In this document: positions 56,493-64,000 of the stretch, piece after piece | How the letters are laid out: the number at the start of each line of letters is the position of its first letter | Position numbering within the stretch: the first letter of the stretch is position 1 | Source: Adineta vaga | Lineage: Eukaryota; Rotifera | Direction of reading: 5' to 3' | NCBI GenBank assembly: GCA_021613535.1 | Contig: CP075492.1 | Location: 2,046,001-2,110,000, forward strand | DNA length: 64,000 bases | Notes under the pieces: model-generated | The model's input: only the letters and a program-made list of their open reading frames with translations | The model's database searches: none | Told to the model about the DNA's origin: nothing | Made by a program: the position numbers and the translations under genes

Positions 56493-57385
56493 TATAAGTT
56501 TTTAAGGGTAACCGAAAACTACAACATTTTCTCGAGCTATATTTATAAAATATTTATATTGGGAAGAAATCTTTTTGGTAGTGTTTCTTTTGTCTCACTA
56601 TTTTTCGATAGTATTGCCATACTATATGCAACGGACAAATAAATACTGTTTTGAAATCCTGACATAAAATTAAATTGATGTTAGATCAACAAAATGTGAG
56701 TGCCAATGACAGTACAAGTCCCTTTTTGTACACACTCTCACTTCCACTCATACATTTGTCTTATTAGTGTTTCAGCTTATATATGTGACTAGCGGAGATA
56801 CCCGCTGCAAAAACGACACAATTTACGTTTTTTATCTACAGCAGTGCTTTTCTTATCACCCACAGGACCTCCTCGTTCGTATTTATCCGTCATGTATCAA
56901 AAAATCCTCACACCCTCCTTTTCCGCCCTGACTTAGTTAGTGTAATCTTTCAGGTCGTCACTCAGCGTACGCTACCTGTCTTCCACACGTCTTTCTCCTC
57001 CGTACTGAGATCCTTCCTATATCCCTTTTCGCGTCATACACCAGGTCTTTTTTCAGAACTTCGCATCTCTTCATTAGTTCTTTCCTACAGATTTTCTCTC
57101 GCTTTGCATACGAAATACAGCTCTGTTCCTTTTAAATCCACTCCTACTGTCCCGCTGCAACTCCAGTCCCATTCTACACCCACTGTCCCGCTGCAACTCC
57201 AGTCCCATTCTACACCCACTGTCCCGCTGCAAGTCATTCTCTACTTTATAAACTTCACTTCTACTCTATACAGGTAGAGTAGTCATTTCACTCCAGATTC
57301 AGTTTTTTTTAGAACCCAACCCATGCTTTGTAGTTGTCTATCCTGGATGCAGACACCTACACCCACCCTCATTCCTATATGCCAT
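56493..57385. other. Spacer with low-copy repeat and tandem repeat
   Basis: It holds a decayed G/C palindrome at about 56696-56752 and an interspersed repeat beginning near 56788 (TAGCGGAGATACCCGCTGC). The latter ends with the TTCTTTATATATATAGAAG motif near 57565. Confidence 0.4.
57146..57235. repeat. 36-bp tandem repeat, about 2.5 copies
   Basis: Units start at 57146, 57182 and 57218, each beginning ACTGTCCCGCTGCAACTCC (the last partial). The first two are almost identical. Confidence 0.85.
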
Positions 57386-57605
57386 CTTGAGAGCGAAATT
57401 TCACACACGCCGCCTCTCCATCCCTTGATGGCTATTCTAACTTCATTTCGACCTTCCTCTGGATCGAGGGAAGCATTGTGGAAAGTTTGGTGACGTTAGC
57501 TGTTACAGGGAACGTACGCATAACGAACAAACAGACAAACTTTCTTCTTTATATATATAGAAGATTATATAGATAGATATATAGATAGATAGATAGATAT
57601 AGATT
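57386..57605. repeat. Retroelement-like 3' end, copy 1, with GATA microsatellite
   Basis: GAAGCATTGTGGAAAGTTTGG ... ACAGACAAACTTTCTTCTTT and ATATATATAGAAG, then (TAGA)n at 57565-57605. The ACAGACAAACTTTC plus AT-run ending is typical of RTE-like non-LTR retrotransposon tails. This is recollection, and no coding part remains. Confidence 0.45.
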
Positions 57606-57939
57606 AAAGAACCTTTAATTGTCACATTTATTGCAAGAAATAAACAGTATCAAATAAAAAACCCTCAAAACTGGAGCACATTCTGTAAGTTTCTACCAAA
57701 ATAACGACAATTGAAATTCAATACGACTTGGGTGAAATTTCACCCAGACACAGATTCCCACCCTCAAATCAATATATTTCGATACGGAACGTGTAAATTA
57801 TCGTAGATGTGCGCTCTGACGGCCTTCGGCCGCCTTCGCTATCGATTATTTAAAGTTTTTGAAATGCTGCAATCCTATTGGTCAGTTTCATAGATTGCCC
57901 GCAGGAAGCGTAGAATTTATTTTTTTCGGAACAAAGTAA

Positions 57940-58195
57940 ATGTCGACCTTCCCGTAAGCCTAGAGAAGCATTGTGGAAAGTTTGGGAATGTTAGCTATCA
58001 TTGAACTGCCTGGGTGAAATTTCACCCACGCTCCCCACCCCCACCCCCTGATGACCATTCTAACCCCATGTCGACCTTTCCTGGGACCTAAGGAAGCATC
58101 GTAGAAAGTTTGGTAGGTGTGGCTATTACAGCGACCGAATGCATAGCGAACAGACAGACAGACAGACAAACTTTCCTCTTTATATATATAGAAGA
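57940..58195. repeat. Retroelement-like 3' end, copies 2 and 3
   Basis: The AAGCATYGTRGAAAGTTTGG motif recurs at 57964 and 58092. The ending ACAGACAAACTTTCCTCTTT plus ATATATATAGAAG recurs at 58162-58192. Perfect GGGTGAAATTTCACCC palindromes lie at 57731-57746 and 58012-58027. Confidence 0.45.
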
Positions 58196-58244
58196 TTAAT
58201 TCAATAATAAAAGTTTTTACACAATTGTTTTTACTATTTTATGA

Positions 58245-59594
58245 ATGATTCAAGAAGAAGACGAAAGATATAATATCGGTCAAAGATTGAAACATTATTT
58301 GATCACATATAATGCGTTCCAATCAATTCCTCCATCTACCGATCAACATCAACTTCGAAATGAAAAAATTTCAACTAGAATATTTATCTTTCTCTTGATT
58401 ACATCATTAACTATTCTTCTCTTATACACTTCACTGATTGATATTACACAAACTGTCAATATTAAACAACCAACCATGTCAAAATATTTAGAATTATATT
58501 CTCAATATTCACAAACATTAACATGTCCATGTACACAAATATCAATTAGTTATGAAACATTTCTTTCTATTGAATATAGATTTCATCAAGTATGTGATAG
58601 TTTTCTTGTCAATGAAGATTGGATCAATTATACTGCTACATCTGTTGATTTTAATGTCATAAAAATTTATGACTTTCGTTACCTAAGTTCATTCATATTT
58701 CGAAGTTTGAATGTTCTTTGTAAGTTAATCAATCAAACGATTTCTAATCGTTTGAGGCAATTTTATTCAAATCAATATGTTAGTGTATCTGTCATATCAT
58801 CACAAGTATTTACATTAGAAGTTAAAACATTAGCAGATCAATTTATATCATCAACTAAAAACGATTTTTCGTTGTCGTTAACAACAATACGAAATACCAC
58901 TCAAAGCAATGCTTTATTTTCTGGCTTGCGAACCAATTATAATTATTACATAGCGGTTGATCGGGTTTATCCAGATCCTTATCCAGTATCTTATGGTGAA
59001 TGTAGCTGTTCATCTTCACCTAGATGTCGTTCACAATCTATTATTTATAATTATCCTGATGGCAGGGTTTTATTCATTGTACCTGGTATCTATAGAGGAT
59101 GTTATATAATTGAAGCTTTACTTGAGTCAGATCTTCGATGTTTTTATAATCAAACATGTATAAATGAACTACAATCATATTATTCATCAACTTCGTCAAG
59201 AAATAGAACAGTCCTTGATAAATCATTATTAGTTCAATTTTTTACAAACTCAACAATTAGTGAGCTTGTTAATGAATTAATGGTTGAACAATGGAAGAGC
59301 GCAGTAAAATACGAACAATATTACAATGCTTGTCAACCAATAGAATGTATTTATTCACATGAAGCGAGAAACAAGCCGATCTACATTGTAACGACACTTA
59401 TTGGATTACTTGGCGGTTTGATAACAGTATTGAAGTTAATTATACTAAGACTTGTATCGTTTTTACGAAAACAAAAACAGCAAACAAGAGTACATATTGG
59501 TAAGAAAATATCAAAAATGATTCTTTTGCATTCCACTCGAGTTGGCTTTCTATATGAAAGCAAATCTTTTTATAAAGTACTAATCACTTTTTGA
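58245..59594 (+). CDS. Two-TM cysteine-rich membrane protein, tandem copy 2
   Basis: 449 aa from ATG 58245. It has the same architecture and Cys framework as copy 1 (CPCTQI, HQVCDSF, CSCSSSPRC, RCFYNQTC, CQPIEC), TM1 near residue 45 and TM2 near 395. Nucleotides about 58325-58622 are almost identical to copies 1 and 3. The N-terminal 24 codons (MIQEEDERYN...) are unrelated to those of the others. At the C-terminus the GGTAAGAAATAA that ends copy 1 has become GGTAAGAAAATA, so the stop is lost and the frame runs about 27 codons further. The GTAAGA could instead be a splice donor to an unseen exon. Confidence 0.8.
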   Translation: MIQEEDERYNIGQRLKHYLITYNAFQSIPPSTDQHQLRNEKISTRIFIFLLITSLTILLLYTSLIDITQTVNIKQPTMSKYLELYSQYSQTLTCPCTQISISYETFLSIEYRFHQVCDSFLVNEDWINYTATSVDFNVIKIYDFRYLSSFIFRSLNVLCKLINQTISNRLRQFYSNQYVSVSVISSQVFTLEVKTLADQFISSTKNDFSLSLTTIRNTTQSNALFSGLRTNYNYYIAVDRVYPDPYPVSYGECSCSSSPRCRSQSIIYNYPDGRVLFIVPGIYRGCYIIEALLESDLRCFYNQTCINELQSYYSSTSSRNRTVLDKSLLVQFFTNSTISELVNELMVEQWKSAVKYEQYYNACQPIECIYSHEARNKPIYIVTTLIGLLGGLITVLKLIILRLVSFLRKQKQQTRVHIGKKISKMILLHSTRVGFLYESKSFYKVLITF

Positions 59595-59688
59595 CCAGCA
59601 CAGAGTTTATGCTCAAATTTTATGTTGAAGATGACATGTAAATGATTAACGATTGTACAATATGCTGTCCTTCTGCTCACTGCTAACA

Positions 59689-61094
59689 AGTAAGCGATGC
59701 TTTAACAATCTATAGAAATAGAACCCTTCAGATAGAATAATAAAGGTTGTTCATGTTTAAAGACTCAATTGAAATATTTTCTAAAACTTTGGTTTATTTA
59801 TTTCTGTTTAGTGACGACCATGAATGAAAAGATTCAACCATTAAGCACAAATTTAAAATTATTTTTTCAAAATTTCAATTTATTTGAATCTATTCCTCCA
59901 TCTACCGATCAACATCAACTTCGAAATGAAAAAATTTCAACTAGAACATTTATCTTTCTCTTGATTACATCATTAACTATTCTTCTCTTATACACTTCAC
60001 TGATTGATATTACACAAACTGTCAATATTAAACAACCAACCATGTCAAAATATTTAGAATTATATTCTCAATATTCACAAACATTAACATGTCCATGTAC
60101 ACAAATATCAATTAGTTATGAAACATTTCTTTCTATTGAATATAGATTTCATCAAGTATGTGATAGTTTTCTTGTCAATGAAGATTGGATCAATTATCTT
60201 ACTACAACTTACGTACCTGGTAACATTTCTATCTACGATTTTCGATATACGAGTTCATTCATATTTCAAGCTATAAATGCGTTCTGTGGATTAGTTAATC
60301 GGATGATTTCTAATCGTTTGAGGCAATTTTATTCAAATCAATATGTTAGTGCATCTGTCATATCATCACAAGTATTTCATTTGCAAGTTGAATCATTAAC
60401 AACTCAATTCATATCGTCTACAACTAACGATTTTTTATTATCATTAAATACAATACGAAATACTACTCAAAGTAATTCGTTATCCACTGGTCCTCTAACT
60501 AACTACAAACTATATATAGAACAAGGTAGTGGTACTATCACTAATATTCCGCAAATGCTTGATGAATGTAGTTGTGCGTCTTCAGCCAGATGTAGTCATC
60601 AATCTCTCATATGTTCTTATGTATGTGATACCCCATATTTTTTGGTGCCAGGTTTTCGTACTGCATGTTATATTATTGAATCATTACTTCAATCTGATCT
60701 TCGATGTTTTTATAATCAAACATGTATAATTGAATTACAAACATATTTCACGTCGTCTACAATAATGAATATCACGTCCCTTGACAGGTCATCACCAAGT
60801 CGATTTTTTCCAAATTCAACATTTGAAGAAATTTTTAATGAATTAATGATTGAAAGATGGAATTCAACGTTAATGTATGAAAAGTATTATAGTGTATGTC
60901 AACCAATTCAATGTATTTATACCCATGAAGCGAAAAATAGTATTATTTATATTATTACTACTTTATTTGGACTTACTGGTGGTTTGACAAAAGTTTTTAG
61001 AGTATTCATACCGTATTTGGTTAAATATACTACAGTTTTGATTCGCAAATGGAAACTAAGAAATAGTACAGTTCAACCAATGACTGATACATAA
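59689..61094 (+). CDS. Two-TM cysteine-rich membrane protein, tandem copy 3
   Basis: The frame from 59812 to 61094 gives about 427 aa. As in copy 1, the start seems to be assembled by splicing: A at 59689, then a strong donor GTAAGC, intron 59690-59811 ending TTTAG, then TG at 59812 (MTTMNEKIQ). The next Met, three codons on, is an alternative start. TM1 and the 318-bp 5' block (59871-60188) are practically identical to copy 1. The ectodomain differs (CSCASSARC, RCFYNQTC, CQPIQC), and the TM2 region reads IIYIITTLFGLTGGLTKVF. It ends RNSTVQPMTDT. Expected at the cell surface. Function unknown. Confidence 0.8.
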
Positions 61095-61750
61095 TTATTT
61101 TTCTTTGACTAATAAAATATATTGTGAAAATCAGACAGCACTATTATTATTGTCGTCTATGTTTAATTACAGTTTCTTTGCTTAAGCTTATTTATCGTCG
61201 ATCTTGCCTGCTTCTTAAATTTCTTCTATATCTCGTGTGATTCTTTGCATATTGAAAAGGCTTTTTTGAAAGGTACTCAATTCTAATCAAATATTATTTT
61301 TATAGTTTATCCTTCATTTTTTTTTCATGTCAAAATTTAAAATACGGAGGCACAGAAAATATAAGAAGAGAATGTAATTAACATAAAATTTATTTTCAAA
61401 TAATACTTAAAAAACTGGGAAAAAAGCTAATTTAAATTCGCATCCTTTTTGTGTTTATTTAACTGTATTTAAAATAAATATATGTCATAAGAAAACCTAT
61501 TTAATTGAAAGTTCTGAAAAAACAGGTCAAATTACAATACTCTTTTTTTTGTGACAGAACATAAATATACATGTAAGTTATCTAAATCTTCATCGACATT
61601 TTCTACCTTTCTTATGTTTTTTATTCTTTAGATTTAAATCAATTTTCCCGTTAATTGAATATTGACGTGAAATATCGCATTCTATATTTTATCATTAGAA
61701 ACAAATTATACACTACAGTTTTTCTCTTTACTAAAAGTCTCTGTTGACTA
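61095..61750. other. Intergenic, AT-rich
   Basis: No gene or repeat recognised. Confidence 0.35.
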
Positions 61751-64000
61751 ATGAATCGAGGTGTAAAGAGGATTGGTGGATTAATATCTGTGATATTTGC
61801 GTTGGGAATTATCATTTTTTTATTGATTTATTTCATCAGAAAAGAATATCTACTAGATAGACGATCAGGTATGTGTTATTACGTAATTAAATTATGAAGA
61901 TATAAAATAGATACAATAGTTTCAAAAAATGTACTACTTCGTATCAACTCATTTAGATGAAATACTTAAATCTAGATCATTTGAGATTTTATTTTTTACT
62001 GCAAAATGTTACAAATCCTTCTAATTTTAAATATTTATTTCATTAGAAGTGCGATCGATTTATCAATCCAAACTGACGGTATTTAGTCCAATGTATATTC
62101 ATTCCCAAGACCATTGGTCAACATCGATTTTTTATTATGAGTATATACAAATCGAGGTTAATACAACAGGAACTTACACTATTATGTCCAATAGTACCAT
62201 GGATATGCAAGCATTTTTATTTAATCATACTTTTAATTCTTCAATAGTAGATCAAGATTTTATTATATTCGACGATAGTAGCGGTGACAATTACCAATTC
62301 ATGTTTAAAACCGTGTTTCAAGCTACAATAAAATATATTTTATTTATAACAACTTCTGTAGGGAACACAGTAGGAAGTTTTTCAATTATTGGTTTGGGTC
62401 CAACATCGATCAATATTTTTTCAAGTGAATCAAACTAGGAATAAACTATTTCACATAAAATAGATAGTCTAGAATTGAGAAAATGAAAAATATGGGAGTG
62501 AGGATTTGGTTTGTGAAAAAAGCAATCCTTCCGTCCATATCTTCACTCTCATAAATTAGTAAAAATCGATCTTTTCTTCTAGTTACATCTCTGATCAATT
62601 CTCAACAAGTGCAATCATATTACTCATCAGCATTAACAACAAACAGTCCATTGTATGTTCATCCTGAATATTCTTCGCCAACTGTAGTTTTTTATTATCA
62701 TGCTATTCAATTAAGCGTGATAACAACAGGAGCTTATTCAATATTGTCAAATAGTGTTTTGGATACGCAAGGATATATATATAATGATACTTTTAATTCT
62801 ATATTTCCTACTCAAAATTTATTGTTAACCGATGACAATACTGGTGGCAATAAACAGTTCATGTTGACATTAGCTCTTTATTCTGGAAAAAATTATACCT
62901 TAGTCGTAACAACATTCTGGCCGGGTTTTAAAGGAACATTTTCATTAACCACACGTGGTCCAGCATCGATTACTTTTTTACGGAGTAAGTCAATCTAATA
63001 AAAATACCATTTATGAGACTAGGCGAATTTTTAAACATATTCACATTTCTATTCTGACTCTTAACACATCCATGATCCTCACATATCTTCAGCCATCCTT
63101 TGTTTAAATGATTTCTTAAATCTGATTTTTTTCTATTATGAACCTTAGTGAATACAACAAGTATACAATCCACTTACTCATTGGCTTTGACGACATCGAA
63201 TCAATTGTATGTCCGTCCTGAAGCATATGCGCCAACTGGTGCTTTTTATTATCAGACTATTCAATTGAAAGTGTCAATAACAGGAGTTTATACTATCGCA
63301 TCTTATGGTACCATGGAGATAAAAGGATATATATATAATCATACTTTCAACTCTACATTTCCAAATCAAAATTTACTTATATCAAATGTTAACACTGGGA
63401 AAGACAAACAGTTCTCGCTTTCAATAAATTTTTATTCAGGGTTAAATTATGTCTTCGTTACAACAACATATTGGCCAAATGCCACAGGAACATATACAAT
63501 AATTGCAAATGGTCCAGCATCAATTAATTTTGTATTGAGTGAGTACATAGGATAAGAATAGTAATCGTTATACGATATGTATTAGGGAACTTACAATAGT
63601 GTTTCTCAATTAATAGTATTCCGTGTAAATCAGGACAAATTTTATACGAAAAATAAATAGTATTTATACATCTTTCTAGATTTCTTCCTTTAAACTATTT
63701 TCAATTCTCATTTCAGCGTAAAAACTTTTTACACTGCTGAGTTATTTGTATTTTCTTCTGGTTACATCTTGAGGGTGTGGGTGGGTGGGTGTGGAAGAGG
63801 AGAAACCTACACCCACACCCACACCCTCAAGATGCTAATTAAATACTGAATATTGACGAATTCTGTTTTTTTCTATTAGTTAACTTAACCAAGATACAAT
63901 CAAATTATTTATCTGCTTTAACAATATCTAGTCCAATGTATAAACGTTCTGGAAGTAGTGAATCATCAGCCACCTTTTACTATCAAGCTATTCAAATTCG
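61751..64000 (+). CDS. Membrane-anchored protein built of repeated phase-1 exons, partial
   Basis: Exons 61751-61868, 62047-62424, 62583-62984, 63149-63538 and 63880 to the window edge. Every intron is phase 1, so each about 130-codon exon is a symmetric unit. Exon 1 gives a short cytoplasmic tail and a TM anchor (ISVIFALGIIIFLLIYFIRK), a type II orientation. Each later exon repeats the same module: S-x-Y-x-S-x-L-T-x-x-S-P-x-Y, FYYxxIQL, TGxYTIxSNSTMD, YNHTFNS, a DDxxGxxxQF stretch, YxLxxTTxWPNxxGTFSI and GPASINF. This looks like a beta-sandwich ectodomain repeat with many N-glycosylation sites. I recall similar multi-copy rotifer proteins but no characterised function. The gene continues beyond the window. 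Confidence 0.8.
62492..62552. repeat. Decayed G/C palindrome in an intron
   Basis: ATGGGAGTGAGGAT (62492-62505) pairs with ATCTTCACTCTCAT (62539-62552) at 12 of 14 positions. It probably represents an old copy of the palindrome family. Confidence 0.45.
63765..63834. repeat. G-arm/C-arm palindrome 23, best-preserved copy, intronic
   Basis: CATCTTGAGGGTGTGGGTG (63765-63783) through CACCCACACCCTCAAGATG (63816-63834): perfectly complementary 19-bp ends with extended GGGTG/CACCC arms and a loop of about 20 bp, 70 bp in all. It lies in the intron 63539-63879, the longest intron of this gene. Confidence 0.9.

Noticed and set aside
55135-61094. Assigning the two-TM genes to DEG/ENaC or P2X channels
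   Set aside because: Topology and a Gly-rich TM2 entry are suggestive, but none of the family's diagnostic motifs is visible; left as an analogy.
981-63834. CRISPR-like interpretation of the repeated palindromes
   Set aside because: Copies are kilobases apart and of variable length, the loops are not spacers in an array, and the DNA is eukaryotic with spliceosomal introns.
1-64000. tRNA, rRNA or other structured RNA genes
   Set aside because: No tRNA-like cloverleaf with A/B box, rRNA core motif or snRNA signature was seen on either strand by eye.

Overview
This is a eukaryotic, AT-rich stretch with very short introns (typically 53-65 nt, GT-AG). It carries dispersed multi-exon genes, many decayed gene copies, and DNA transposon remnants. 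The gene types (divergent rhodopsin-like 7TM receptors, LDLa-EGF-7TM chimeras, tandem lineage-specific membrane families, a NACHT protein, FG-GAP propellers, a bacterial-looking FAD oxidoreductase) suggest a bdelloid rotifer. So do the many short tracts of TGTGGG, which from memory is the telomeric hexamer reported for Adineta vaga. The species assignment is inference.

Layout. 1-2.1 kb: 3' end of an unrecognised gene abutting two inverted MITE-like units. 2.1-4.7 kb: a small signal-peptide/TM protein and an NmrA-like gene. 4.7-6.9 kb: a dead EGF/7TM gene. 8-13 kb: two minus-strand 7TM receptors flanking a ubiquitin-like gene with frame breaks. 13.3-15.3 kb: an FAD-dependent oxidoreductase broken by a stop and a frameshift. 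15.4-18 kb: nested hAT-like and CCCAGGTCGA-type non-autonomous elements. 18.4-19.5 kb: a third 7TM receptor. 19.9-25.6 kb: P450, AAA+ and F-box remnants, a small membrane protein and a SET-domain gene. 26.5-36.8 kb: two head-to-head paralogues of an LDLa-EGF-7TM receptor, the minus-strand one dead and the plus-strand one apparently intact. 37.3-43.1 kb: a foldback element, a truncated second copy of the FAD gene, a nearly intact hAT transposon with its transposase, and a decayed FG-GAP gene. 43.4-49.9 kb: an intronless 2158-residue NACHT protein. 50.4-51.4 kb: a single-pass protein with a Hedgehog-type Hint domain. 51.5-55.1 kb: repeat fragments. 55.1-61.1 kb: three tandem two-TM genes with near-identical 5' blocks. 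61.75 kb to the end: an N-anchored protein built of repeated phase-1 exons.

The most unusual signal is a family of about 16 clear (plus several decayed) palindromes of about 50-110 bp spread through the window. Each reads G-rich arm, short variable loop, C-rich arm. Arms are built of TGTGGG-like repeats, often capped by CATCTTGAGG. They sit in introns, between genes, inside one reading frame and, repeatedly, at points where gene copies are broken. A 631-bp duplicated segment (13298-13928 = 37724-38354) has one of these palindromes at its left edge in both copies and, in the second copy, another at its right edge.
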